A stretch of DNA of 64,000 bases. Source: Arenibaculum pallidiluteum (GTDB lineage Bacteria; Pseudomonadota; Alphaproteobacteria; Azospirillales; Azospirillaceae). Numbering within the stretch: position 1 is the stretch's first letter; each line of letters starts with the position of its first letter. Positions 37,537-45,391 of the stretch are shown piece after piece. The position numbers and the translations under genes were made by a program. Under the pieces are notes generated by a model. That model saw nothing but the letters and a program-made list of their open reading frames with translations, ran no database searches and was not told the DNA's origin. The DNA is taken from positions 310,001 through 374,000 of the forward strand of contig NZ_JAFIQU010000005.1 of the NCBI RefSeq assembly GCF_017355985.1, given 5' to 3'.

Positions 37537-38177
37537 GGGCGGAAGCTCCGCACCAGCTGGACAGCGACGCCGACGATCGTCTCCTCCTCGACGAAGGCCG
37601 GCCCGCAGCTGCTGTCGGTGCTGGCCGGCACGAGCAGGGGCGGGTGGTACCGGTAGCCGCAGACGTGATAGCCCGACACCGTGACGACCAGGTCCCCCCA
37701 GGAGGGCGCGAGCACGGTCGGCGGCTCCAGCACCACGTGATCCTCCGGCATCAGCCCGCCGGCGTTCATGTGGAGCGAGGTGATGCGCAGCGCGAAGGCG
37801 CCATGGCGCGCGGTCCCGTCCAGCAGCACGGTGGGCCCGTTACCCCGGGCGAGATCGTCCAGGAAGCGCTCGGCGTCGACGCGGTCGAGCCCGCGCAGGC
37901 GACGCAGCTGGGCGATGGTCAGCACGGGCACGCGCTGGACCGGCGGGACCTCGCGTTCCCGCGCACGGCCAAGGAAGCGCGGCTCGGTCCCCGCGGCCCA
38001 GGCGAGATTCCCGATCGTCTCTGCGCTGGGCAGCGACGCCCTGGCGGGATCCCTCAGGAAACGGGTCAGGTTGGTGGGGGTGACGTCAGCGCGGCGCGCC
38101 CATTCCGCCGCGCTCCAGCCGCGCTGATCCAGGACGTCGCGCATCCAGTCGTGAAGGGCCCGCCTGATACGCTCCAT
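37503..38177 (-). CDS. XRE/S24-like repressor lacking the self-cleavage residues
   Basis: 224-aa phage-repressor-like protein. The N-terminal helix-turn-helix is at residues 12-43 (WSAAEWARRADVTPTNLTRFL). The C-terminal half has the LexA/S24 fold pattern (FALRITSLHM, MPEDHVVLEPP, GDLVVTVSGYHV, LLVPASTD, IVGVAVQLV). Where active S24 proteins have the GDSM serine, this one reads SLHM, and no lysine stands at the expected second position, so RecA-stimulated self-cleavage seems unlikely. Two TGCG-N4-CGCA palindromes flank its putative promoter. It may control the exonuclease and annealing genes. Confidence 0.78.
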   Translation of the reverse strand: MERIRRALHDWMRDVLDQRGWSAAEWARRADVTPTNLTRFLRDPARASLPSAETIGNLAWAAGTEPRFLGRAREREVPPVQRVPVLTIAQLRRLRGLDRVDAERFLDDLARGNGPTVLLDGTARHGAFALRITSLHMNAGGLMPEDHVVLEPPTVLAPSWGDLVVTVSGYHVCGYRYHPPLLVPASTDSSCGPAFVEEETIVGVAVQLVRSFRPYSAAAAAAAV

Positions 38178-38222
38178 CCCGCCCTCTCCAGTCCGGATTG
38201 GGGCGGGAGGATAAGCGCGTTC

Positions 38223-38289
38223 TGCGACTTCGCAAGCTTTCCAGCCAAAATACGGTTTGGACGGTGGGTGTTAACTGCGTCTTCGCAAG
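38223..38289 (-). promoter_or_regulatory. Twin operators flanking the repressor promoter
   Basis: TGCGACTTCGCAAG (38223-38236) and TGCGTCTTCGCAAG (38276-38289) are identical at 13 of 14 positions and contain TGCG-N4-CGCA. On the minus strand a possible promoter, TTAACA-N16-TATTTT, lies between them. This fits autoregulation by the downstream repressor. Confidence 0.55.
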
Positions 38290-38299
38290 GATTCCTGCG

Positions 38300-39196
38300 C
38301 TATTCCGCCGCCTCGGCCGCGGGCAGGTCCGGGCCCCAGACCTGGCTCCGGCCGGCATAGCGGCGCGGAAGGCCCCCGAATCGGAGCGAGACGCGACCAT
38401 CCCTTGCGCGCAGCAGGTAGAGACCGGCTTCGCCCGCGGCCGGCGGCACGTAGGCGATGCGGGCCTCGGGCGGCATCAGCGCCTTCAGCTCGGCCTCGGC
38501 CTCCTTGTAGGCCTGCACGCCCTTGCGGTTCGCCATCAGCGTCACCGCATGGTCGGCGAACTCGTTGTGGAAGGTCATGTCCAAGATGCGCGCGGCCTCG
38601 ACCGGCGGCGCCTCGACGGGCAGCGGGTCGCCGGGTTCCTCGTCCTGTTCGACGTGCCACCAGAACGCCAGCTCGGTCTCGAGCAGGGCGTTCGCCTGCG
38701 CCTCGTCGAAGGGCACCTCGATCCAGGAATAGCCCGACGGGCGCAGGATCGAGAGAACCGACCGCCCCAGGCCCGACACCATCATCTGGTGCTGGAGCTG
38801 CCAGAAATACGTCTCGGCAAGTTCCTCGTCGAGCTGGGGGCCGCCGCAGAACTTGGCCTCCAGCACCGTGTCGGGCGCGTCGGTGAAGGGGCCGACGGGA
38901 TCGCGCCAAGTCAGGAAGTCCAGATGTGCAACCAGGAAATCGTAGCGGGGATGCACGTAGGTCTCGGCATCGGCGGGGTAGCAGCCGATCCCCGTCGCCC
39001 GGGTGAAGAAGCGCGCGTGCAGGGGCTCGGTCGCGACCCCGATCTGCACCGCCGGCACGAAGTCCAGGCATGGCGGCTCGGCCCGCCCGGTCTTCTCGCG
39101 CCAGAGCTCCTTCCAGCGGCCGTCCATGATGCGCCGCGCATCGGACGAGCCGATCTTGTCCGCGCGCAGGCGCCGCTGCGCCGCCGAAATCGCCAT
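38300..39196 (-). CDS. YqaJ/lambda-exonuclease-type recombinase nuclease
   Basis: 298-aa PD-(D/E)XK exonuclease of the YqaJ viral recombinase group. Seen: the N-terminal GSSDARRIMDGRWKELW, ATEPLHARFF (E57), YDFLVAHLDFL (D93), LEAKFCGG (E113, K115) and YFWQLQHQMMV (Q133 to Q137), the full catalytic set. Such nucleases resect double-strand ends 5'-3' and hand single strands to an annealing protein. I start at MAISAAQ; a longer open frame to 39280 would run through the promoter and LexA box. The C-terminal 120 residues are helical without known motifs. Confidence 0.88.
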   Translation of the reverse strand: MAISAAQRRLRADKIGSSDARRIMDGRWKELWREKTGRAEPPCLDFVPAVQIGVATEPLHARFFTRATGIGCYPADAETYVHPRYDFLVAHLDFLTWRDPVGPFTDAPDTVLEAKFCGGPQLDEELAETYFWQLQHQMMVSGLGRSVLSILRPSGYSWIEVPFDEAQANALLETELAFWWHVEQDEEPGDPLPVEAPPVEAARILDMTFHNEFADHAVTLMANRKGVQAYKEAEAELKALMPPEARIAYVPPAAGEAGLYLLRARDGRVSLRFGGLPRRYAGRSQVWGPDLPAAEAAE

Positions 39197-39215
39197 GGAA
39201 GGGCCCGTCCTTTTC

Positions 39216-39230
39216 GAACAATGCGAGAAC
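39216..39230. promoter_or_regulatory. LexA box (GAAC-N7-GAAC) in the exonuclease promoter
   Basis: GAACAATGCGAGAAC is an exact match to the alphaproteobacterial SOS box. It covers the expected transcription start of the minus-strand exonuclease gene. It overlaps the palindrome AATGCG-AGAA-CGCATT (39220-39235), a TGCG-N4-CGCA element, so LexA and the local repressor could compete. Confidence 0.75.
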
Positions 39231-39232
39231 GC

Positions 39233-39262
39233 ATTATATCGGCCCCGGAACGAGCCCTTCAA
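39233..39262 (-). promoter_or_regulatory. Promoter of the exonuclease gene
   Basis: Read on the minus strand: TTGAAG (39262-39257), 18-bp spacer, TATAAT (39238-39233), about 37 bases before the start codon. The -10 is a perfect consensus, rare in this GC-rich sequence. Confidence 0.7.
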
Positions 39263-39308
39263 GCGACATGGCTGCTGCAAACCTGCAGCAACCTTGGCCG
39301 GCTGGACG

Positions 39309-39554
39309 TCAGACCCTGAGCAGCGCCGACAGCTCGTCGTAGCGGTCCGCGGGGATCAGCCCCTCGTCGCGCAGCATCTCCATATGGGTGATCGTCCCGT
39401 GGCGCTCGCGCCAGTCCATGATCGACCGCGCGATCCCATCGCCGATTCCCGGCAGCGCGCGGAGCTGCTCGTAGGTCGCGGTGTTGACGTTCACGCTCTC
39501 GTCGAAGGGCGTCTGGCTGGACGGGCGGCGGGTATCGGGGCGTTCCTGGGTCAT
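39309..39554 (-). CDS. ComEA-like helix-hairpin-helix protein
   Basis: 81-aa protein made almost wholly of one HhH DNA-binding unit: VNVNTATYEQLRALPGIGDGIA then SIMDWRERHG. The pattern is that of the ComEA C-terminal domain, but there is no signal peptide, so it would be cytoplasmic and not a DNA-uptake receptor. Start behind AGGAG. It follows treZ after 15 bases on the same strand, probably by readthrough. Confidence 0.85.
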   Translation of the reverse strand: MTQERPDTRRPSSQTPFDESVNVNTATYEQLRALPGIGDGIARSIMDWRERHGTITHMEMLRDEGLIPADRYDELSALLRV

Positions 39555-39569
39555 GGGTACTCTCCTGGG

Positions 39570-41501
39570 CTAGTTGGTCCGGGCCATCCCGGGGTTGCTG
39601 CGTGCGGGGTCGCGCGGCTTGCCGGCCGCGGGCGCCAGCACCAGGGCCGATCTTGCCGACAGGATCCAGGGCTCCGCAGGCTCGAAGGGCGGGATGCCGA
39701 TGCCGCCGTAGCGGGGATCCTCGCTGCGCCAGCGCAGGCGCCATTCCAGATCCACTGGTGGGGCCAGCAGCGGCTCGGGCATGGGCTCCAGCCGGAGGTC
39801 GCGGCCGAGGTTCACCAGAAGCAGGCGGTCTTCGGGGGGCTCGGGGCCGAAGAAGCGCAGCACGAAGGCGTCGGCGCCCAGCACGGCCCCGTCCACCCGG
39901 CCCGGCTCGTTCCGGGCGAAGGCTGCATCCGCACGGCGCACGGCCAGCAGGTCCCTGTGCAGGAGCCATGCATGGGCGTTCTCCTCGCGCTCGGCATGGT
40001 CGAGCTTGCTGTCCTCGAAGGTCCGCGGGTCGGTGGGGTCCTTGAGGCGCTTTCGGATCAAGGGCGTCGCGACCGAGGAGAACTGGCTCAGGAACTCGGC
40101 GCGGCCCTGAGCGACCTTGCGGGCAAGCTCCGGCTCGTTGTCCGCGAAATACAGGAACGGGCTCGATGCCAGGAATTCCTGGCCCATGAAGAGCATGGGG
40201 GTGCCGGGGCTCAGCAGCATCAATGCCGTCAGGGCCCGTAGCGAGCCTGGATGGCAGAGCTCGTGGACGCGGGCGCCGGTGGCCGAGTTGGCGATCTGGT
40301 CGTGGTTCTGCAGAAACCAGACGAAGCGCTGGGGCGGCAGGCCGAAGGTCGGCGTGCCACGCCCGCGCTTCAGGTCCTTCTGCCAGGCATAGCGCTGACC
40401 CTGGAACAGGAATCCGTACTTGGCGGCCGAGACGAACTCCTGCGCGCGGCCGAGATGGTCGGAGTAGTAGGCTTCGCTGCGTCCGGTCAGGGCGACCATG
40501 GCGCTGTGGTGGAAGTCGTCGTTCCACACCGCGTCGAGGCCGATGCCGCCGTCGCGGGCCGAGCGGACGACCTGAACCTGCTGGGGTTCGTTCTCGCCGA
40601 TGATGAGGGTCCGGCGGGGTCCCGCGGCCTCGCGCATGGCTTCGGCGATCTCGGTGATCACGTGCACGGGCGAGGCGTCGAAGATCTGCTGCGTGGCATC
40701 CAGACGTAGCCCGTCGATATGGAATTCCTCCGCCCAGTAGCGGGCGTTGGCCACGAAGTACTCCCGCACGGCGCTGCTGCCGGGTCCGTCGAAGTTGATG
40801 GGCTCGCCCCATTCGTTCTCATAGCGGTCGGTGAAGTAGGCCTTCGCGAATTCCTTCAGGTAGTTCCCGTCGGGGCCAAGATGGTTGTAGACGACGTCGT
40901 GGATCACGGCGATCCCGAGCTGGTGCGCCCGGTCCACGAAGCGACGGAGGTCGTCGGGCTCGCCGTAGAGACGGGTCGGCGCGAACAGGGCGACGCCGTC
41001 GTAGCCCCAGCCGAAGGCGCCGGCGAACTCGGCCGCCGGCATCATCTCGATCACCGTGACGCCGAGCTCGGCGAGTGCGGGAAGCTCCGCCATGGCGGCG
41101 GTCCAGGTGCCCTCCTTCGTGAAGGCGCCGACATGCATCTCGTAGAGCACGTTGCCCGCGGCAGGAGGGCCCTGCCATGCGTCATCGTTCCAGCGGTATG
41201 CATCCGGGTCGACGACGGCGGATGGGCCATGGACGCCCTGCGGCTGGAAGCGGGAGGCGGGGTCGGGGTAGAGCTTCTCGTCCCCGTCCAGCAACAGGCC
41301 GTAGAGCGTGCCCGCCCCGGCATCCGGCAGGACGCCTGCGTGATAGCCCTCGCCGTCGCGTTCGAGCCGCACCGGCTCGCCACGGCGCCCGCCCTCGACG
41401 ACGCAGGCTCGCACGTCCTGCCGGTCCGGCGCCCAGACGCGAAGATGCACGCCGTCCGGAAACGGCTCGGCGCCGATCGGCATGCGTCGCTGAATCGCCA
41501 T
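39570..41501 (-). CDS. treZ: Malto-oligosyltrehalose trehalohydrolase
   Basis: 643-aa GH13 enzyme releasing trehalose from maltooligosyl trehalose. Seen: an N-terminal E-set/CBM48 part (RVWAPDRQDVRACVVEGG), then the barrel with GYDGVALFAPTRLYG, VIHDVVYNHLGPDGNYL, HIDGLRLDATQQIFD (nucleophile Asp), LIIGENEPQQ (acid Glu) and FLQNHDQIANSATGAR (transition-state Asp). Start at MAIQRRM behind AGGAG. The usual partner TreY, which makes the substrate, is not in the window; no glg gene is nearby either. Confidence 0.93.
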   Translation of the reverse strand: MAIQRRMPIGAEPFPDGVHLRVWAPDRQDVRACVVEGGRRGEPVRLERDGEGYHAGVLPDAGAGTLYGLLLDGDEKLYPDPASRFQPQGVHGPSAVVDPDAYRWNDDAWQGPPAAGNVLYEMHVGAFTKEGTWTAAMAELPALAELGVTVIEMMPAAEFAGAFGWGYDGVALFAPTRLYGEPDDLRRFVDRAHQLGIAVIHDVVYNHLGPDGNYLKEFAKAYFTDRYENEWGEPINFDGPGSSAVREYFVANARYWAEEFHIDGLRLDATQQIFDASPVHVITEIAEAMREAAGPRRTLIIGENEPQQVQVVRSARDGGIGLDAVWNDDFHHSAMVALTGRSEAYYSDHLGRAQEFVSAAKYGFLFQGQRYAWQKDLKRGRGTPTFGLPPQRFVWFLQNHDQIANSATGARVHELCHPGSLRALTALMLLSPGTPMLFMGQEFLASSPFLYFADNEPELARKVAQGRAEFLSQFSSVATPLIRKRLKDPTDPRTFEDSKLDHAEREENAHAWLLHRDLLAVRRADAAFARNEPGRVDGAVLGADAFVLRFFGPEPPEDRLLLVNLGRDLRLEPMPEPLLAPPVDLEWRLRWRSEDPRYGGIGIPPFEPAEPWILSARSALVLAPAAGKPRDPARSNPGMARTN

Positions 41502-41645
41502 GGGGAAAACTCTCCTGGTGGCCGGGATCAACACCAGCTCCGCGATGGCCGTTCCACCTCCCAAAGGGACGGGCTACCCGGCAGGGTTGTTGACGCCCGG
41601 CCGAGGCCGGGGATCATGCCCCTGCACCGATCATGGGAGAACGCA

Positions 41646-42383
41646 ATGGGTCACGCCGAAATCGACCGTCGACGGCTGCTGGTCACCGGGGCCGCAGCGG
41701 CACTGATCGTCGCGGTCAGGCCACACCTCGTCCTCGCCCAGGCGGGCGCCGGGCCCTTCTCGCTGCCGGCGCTGCCCTATCCCGAATCCGCCCTGGAGCC
41801 GCATGTCGATGCGCAGACCATGGGCCTGCACCACGGCCGCCACCACAAGGCGTATGTGGACAATGTGAACCGCCTGCTGGAATCCCATGGCGAGCTCCAG
41901 CGCCTTTCGGCGCTCGAGCTGCTGCGGCGCCTGCCCGAGGTGCCGGACGCGATCCGCACGGGGCTCCGCAACAATCTCGGCGGCCATGTGAACCACACGA
42001 TGTTCTGGTCGATCATGGGGCCCGGGAAGGGCGGCGCCCCCGTCGGCGAGACCGCCGCGGCCATCGAACGCGACTTCGGCGGCTTCGACGCCTTCAAGCA
42101 GCGCTTCAACGCGGCAGGGCTGGGTCAGTTCGGCAGCGGATGGGCCTTCGTGACCGTCGAGCCGGGCACGGGCAAGCTCGCGGTCGCGGCCGCGCCGAAC
42201 CAGGACACGCCGCTGATGGAAGGGCGGCCGGTGCTGATGGGCAACGACGTCTGGGAGCACGCCTATTACCTGAAGTACCAGAACCGCCGGGCGGACTACT
42301 TGAACGCCTGGTGGAACGTGGTGGACTGGGCCGCCGTGGACCGCCGCTACGCGGCGATCCGCCGGGGCGAGGCGATCATCTGA
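41646..42383 (+). CDS. Fe/Mn superoxide dismutase with Tat-type signal
   Basis: 245-aa superoxide dismutase. N-terminal twin-arginine-like signal (DRRRLLVTGAAAALIVAV) predicts export. The mature enzyme shows LHHGRHHKAYVDNVN, NNLGGHVNHTMFW, GQFGSGWAFV and DVWEHAYYLKYQNRRADYLN, which hold the four metal ligands (three His and one Asp). GGAG occurs before the ATG. Most Fe/Mn SODs are cytoplasmic; an exported form would protect the periplasm, possibly next to other redox enzymes here. The metal cannot be decided from sequence alone. Confidence 0.92.
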   Translation: MGHAEIDRRRLLVTGAAAALIVAVRPHLVLAQAGAGPFSLPALPYPESALEPHVDAQTMGLHHGRHHKAYVDNVNRLLESHGELQRLSALELLRRLPEVPDAIRTGLRNNLGGHVNHTMFWSIMGPGKGGAPVGETAAAIERDFGGFDAFKQRFNAAGLGQFGSGWAFVTVEPGTGKLAVAAAPNQDTPLMEGRPVLMGNDVWEHAYYLKYQNRRADYLNAWWNVVDWAAVDRRYAAIRRGEAII

Positions 42384-42401
42384 GCCCGGGCGCCCGCGGT
42401 C

Positions 42402-43682
42402 TCAGCCCTGCTCGGGCTCGGGGCCGCGGGTCGCGTCGCGCTCGGCCACGCGGTCGAGCGTCACCGGCGTCCCGCCGCGGGCGGATTCGTACAGCGCCTC
42501 CATCAGCAGGTGGTCCTGCAGCCCCTCCTGGCCGGGGGTGCGCGGGATCCGGTTCTCGCGCACGCAGGCGGCCATGTGGTCGATCTCCAGAGCGAACTGG
42601 TTCTGCTGCTCCAGCCGGAGCATGCCGATGTTCTCGGCCTTGCCGTCCCGCCGGCCGAGCCGCATCTGCTGGCCCTCGTAGGCGAAGGCGTTCTCCAGGT
42701 CGATCCAGCCGCGCTCGAGCCGCACGCGGAGGTCCTTGCTCTCATGCGCGCCGTAGCTGGAGGAGCAGGTGGCGATCACGCCGGACGGGAAGCGAAGCAT
42801 GAAGGAAACGCTCTCCTCGACCTCCCGGTAGCGGGCGTCGCCGTCCGGGCTGAAGATGCGCGCGAAGACCTCGACCGGCTCCTCGCCGGTGATCGCGCGC
42901 GCCGTGTTCAGCCCGTAGAGCCCGATATCCGGCAGGGCACCGCCGCCGGCAAGGGCGCGCTTGAACCGCCACTGGTCGGCCGGACCCATGACCTGGGTGT
43001 TCGTCGCCTCGATGAAGCGAGCGCTGCCGAGCTCGCCCGAGCGCACGCGCCGGATCGTCTCACGGTTATAGGGCTCGTACTGGCAACGGTAGGCGATCAT
43101 CAGCTTGACGCGCGCGGCCTCGCAGGCCGCGATCATCTCGCGCGCCTCGGCCGAGCTGTTGGCCATGGGCTTCTCGCAGAGCACGTGCTTGCCGGCGCCG
43201 GCCGCCCGCAGCACCGCGTCCCGGTGCAGGCCGTTCGGGAGCACCACGTAGACGGCCTGGATCTCGGGATCCTCGGCGATGCGGTCCCAGGAGCCGTAGT
43301 CGTAGACCGATGACGGCTTGATGCCGTGCTGGGCGGCGACCAGCCGGGCCTTCTCGGGCGAGCCCGAGACCAGGGCCACGGGACGCGCCTGCCTGCATTC
43401 GGCGAAGGCCGGCAGGACCTGCTCCAGCGAGAGCCTACCGAGCCCGACGATGGCGAAGCCGACGCGCTGTCCGGGCGGAAGCGGGGCAGGGGGCGGGGAG
43501 GAGGGCCGGTCGGCGGCGCCGCGCCAGTTGTCGAAGGTGACGCGGCCCCCCTCGACCCGACCTACATCCAGCGGGGAGGGGCCGGGCGCCCCGAAGGCCG
43601 GGCCGGCGGCGGCGGTCAGCAGGCCGACCGAGCCCGTCTTGATCAGGCTCCGGCGCGAGAACGGCGGCAGCGTGGATGACAT
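42402..43682 (-). CDS. Gfo/Idh/MocA-family oxidoreductase, Tat-exported
   Basis: 426-aa NAD(P)-dependent oxidoreductase related to glucose-fructose oxidoreductase. A Tat signal (SRRSLIKTGSVGLLTAAAG) is followed by the Rossmann fold (FAIVGLGRLSLEQVLPAF) and the catalytic-type motif CEKPMANSSAEAREM, with Lys in EKP, then a C-terminal MocA fold. Exported members carry bound NADP as a tight cofactor. It is convergent with the superoxide dismutase gene (18-base gap) and divergent from the paoABC-like genes. Substrate unknown. Confidence 0.9.
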   Translation of the reverse strand: MSSTLPPFSRRSLIKTGSVGLLTAAAGPAFGAPGPSPLDVGRVEGGRVTFDNWRGAADRPSSPPPAPLPPGQRVGFAIVGLGRLSLEQVLPAFAECRQARPVALVSGSPEKARLVAAQHGIKPSSVYDYGSWDRIAEDPEIQAVYVVLPNGLHRDAVLRAAGAGKHVLCEKPMANSSAEAREMIAACEAARVKLMIAYRCQYEPYNRETIRRVRSGELGSARFIEATNTQVMGPADQWRFKRALAGGGALPDIGLYGLNTARAITGEEPVEVFARIFSPDGDARYREVEESVSFMLRFPSGVIATCSSSYGAHESKDLRVRLERGWIDLENAFAYEGQQMRLGRRDGKAENIGMLRLEQQNQFALEIDHMAACVRENRIPRTPGQEGLQDHLLMEALYESARGGTPVTLDRVAERDATRGPEPEQG

Positions 43683-43859
43683 CTGTTCGGGCTCCTGTCG
43701 CGGAAGGGATCGACCGCGAACAGGCGGGCGGGGCCAGCGTCGCGCATGTGCTGCCACGCTCACGCTGTCGTGATTGGGGCGCAAATGAGCGCCAATTCCG
43801 GATCCGGAACGGATTTCCGGGGATCGTGTTGTCCGGTGAACCCAACCGGAGCCTTCCCC

Positions 43860-44402
43860 ATGGACCAGCGCCTTGCAGAGCTGCGGGACACAGCGCCCGC
43901 CGTGCCCGACCGCATTCCCATCTCGCTCGTCGTGAACGGTGTCGAGAAGCGGATGGAGGTCGCGGCCTGGACCACGCTGCTGGACCTGCTGCGCAATACC
44001 CTCGACCTCCCGGGCACCAAGAAGGGCTGCGATCACGGCCAGTGCGGGGCCTGCACGGTGCTGGTGGACGGGCGGCGGATCAACTCCTGCCTGACCCTCG
44101 CCGTCATGAAGGACGGGTGCGAGGTCACGACGATCGAGGGTCTTGCCACGGGCGATGTCCTGCATCCCATGCAGCAGGCCTTCGTCGATCACGATGCGTA
44201 CCAGTGCGGCTACTGTACGCCCGGGCAGATCTGTTCGGCGGTCGGCCTGATCTCGGAGGGCCAGGCCAGGACCCGAGAGGAGATCCGCGACCTCATGAGC
44301 GGCAACATCTGCCGCTGCGGCGCCTATCCCAACATCATCGCGGCCATCGAGGGCGTGCTGGGCGGGACGGCCCCGGCCCAGGCGAAGGAGGACCCGGCAT
44401 GA
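43860..44402 (+). CDS. paoA: Aldehyde oxidoreductase 2Fe-2S subunit (PaoA-like)
   Basis: 180-aa subunit with two [2Fe-2S] clusters. Seen: plant-type ferredoxin motif GCDHGQCGACTVLVDG with a later C (NSCLT), then CGYCTPGQICS and ICRCGAYPNI. It relays electrons from the molybdenum centre to FAD. E. coli PaoA has a Tat signal; here the N-terminus (MDQRLAELRD) has none, and no better upstream start exists, so the complex may be cytoplasmic. Its TGA overlaps the next ATG (ATGA). Confidence 0.92.
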   Translation: MDQRLAELRDTAPAVPDRIPISLVVNGVEKRMEVAAWTTLLDLLRNTLDLPGTKKGCDHGQCGACTVLVDGRRINSCLTLAVMKDGCEVTTIEGLATGDVLHPMQQAFVDHDAYQCGYCTPGQICSAVGLISEGQARTREEIRDLMSGNICRCGAYPNIIAAIEGVLGGTAPAQAKEDPA

Positions 44403-45391
44403 GGGCCTTCAGCTACAGCCGGGCCGAGAGCGTTGCCGACGCGCTCAAGGGCGTGGTCGGTCATGGCGAGACGAAGGTCGTCGCCGGCGGGACGAACCTG
44501 CTCGACCTCATGAAGGCCGACGTGATGCGCCCGACGCGCCTGGTCGACATCACGCGCCTGCCGCTGAACCGGATCGAGGAGACGGCCGAGGGCGGGCTGC
44601 GCTTGGGCGCGCTGGTCACTAATGCCGACACGGCCCATGACGAGCGGGTCCGCAGCCGCTATCCCATGCTGTCCCGGGCGATCCTCGCGGGGGCATCTGC
44701 GCAGCTCCGCAACATGGCCACCAATGGCGGCAACCTCCTCCAGCGCACGCGCTGCTACTACTTCTACGACACCGGAACGCCCTGCAACAAACGCGAGCCC
44801 GGGTCCGGCTGCGGTGCCATTGGGGGGGTGAACCGTATCCACGCGATCCTGGGCGCAAGCGAGCACTGCATCGCGACGCATCCCTCGGACATGTGCGTAG
44901 CGCTGGCGGCGCTCGCGGCCGAGATCCGGGTGACCGGGCCGCGCGGCGAGCGCACGATCCCCTTCGAGGCGTTCCATCGCCTGCCGGGCGACGCGCCGCA
45001 GATCGACACCAACCTCGCCCCCGACGAGATCGTCACCGCGATCGACCTTCCTGCCCGGGGCTTCGCCGCGCATTCGACCTATCTCAAGGTGCGGGACCGC
45101 CAGTCCTACGCCTTTGCCCTCGTCTCGGTTGCGGCGGCCCTGGAGATCGAGGACGGCAAGGTCACGGCGGCGCGCCTGGCGCTGGGAGGCGTCGCCCACA
45201 AGCCCTGGCGCGACCAGGCCGCCGAGGAGGCGCTGGTCGGGCGGCCCGCGGATGCCGGCAGCTTCGCCGTCGCGGCCGAGGCCGTGCTGCGCGATGCGCG
45301 CGGCTTCGGCCACAACGACTTCAAGATCGACCTCGCCCGGCGCGCCATCCTGCGCGCGCTGCAGGACGCCGCCGCATCGGAGACCCCATGA
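44399..45391 (+). CDS. paoB: Aldehyde oxidoreductase FAD subunit (PaoB-like, with Fe-S cluster)
   Basis: 330-aa FAD-binding subunit of the xanthine oxidase family. Seen: VVAGGTNLLDLMKADV and ATNGGNLLQRTRC for FAD binding, then a Cys-rich insertion (RCYYFYDTGTPCNKREPG and CGAIGGVNRIHAILG with CIATHPSDM) that binds an extra [4Fe-4S] cluster in PaoB. This separates it from xanthine dehydrogenase. Coupled to both neighbours by ATGA overlaps. Confidence 0.92.
   Translation: MRAFSYSRAESVADALKGVVGHGETKVVAGGTNLLDLMKADVMRPTRLVDITRLPLNRIEETAEGGLRLGALVTNADTAHDERVRSRYPMLSRAILAGASAQLRNMATNGGNLLQRTRCYYFYDTGTPCNKREPGSGCGAIGGVNRIHAILGASEHCIATHPSDMCVALAALAAEIRVTGPRGERTIPFEAFHRLPGDAPQIDTNLAPDEIVTAIDLPARGFAAHSTYLKVRDRQSYAFALVSVAAALEIEDGKVTAARLALGGVAHKPWRDQAAEEALVGRPADAGSFAVAAEAVLRDARGFGHNDFKIDLARRAILRALQDAAASETP

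Noticed and set aside
38300-39280. Longer version of the YqaJ-type exonuclease starting at 39280
   Set aside because: The extra 28 residues would be encoded by the promoter, the perfect TATAAT and the LexA box; the ATG at 39196 fits the family N-terminus.
29381-39280. Complete prophage or integrative element
   Set aside because: No integrase, terminase, portal, capsid or tail genes, no tRNA and no obvious attachment repeats were seen; only recombination-type genes and a repressor are present.
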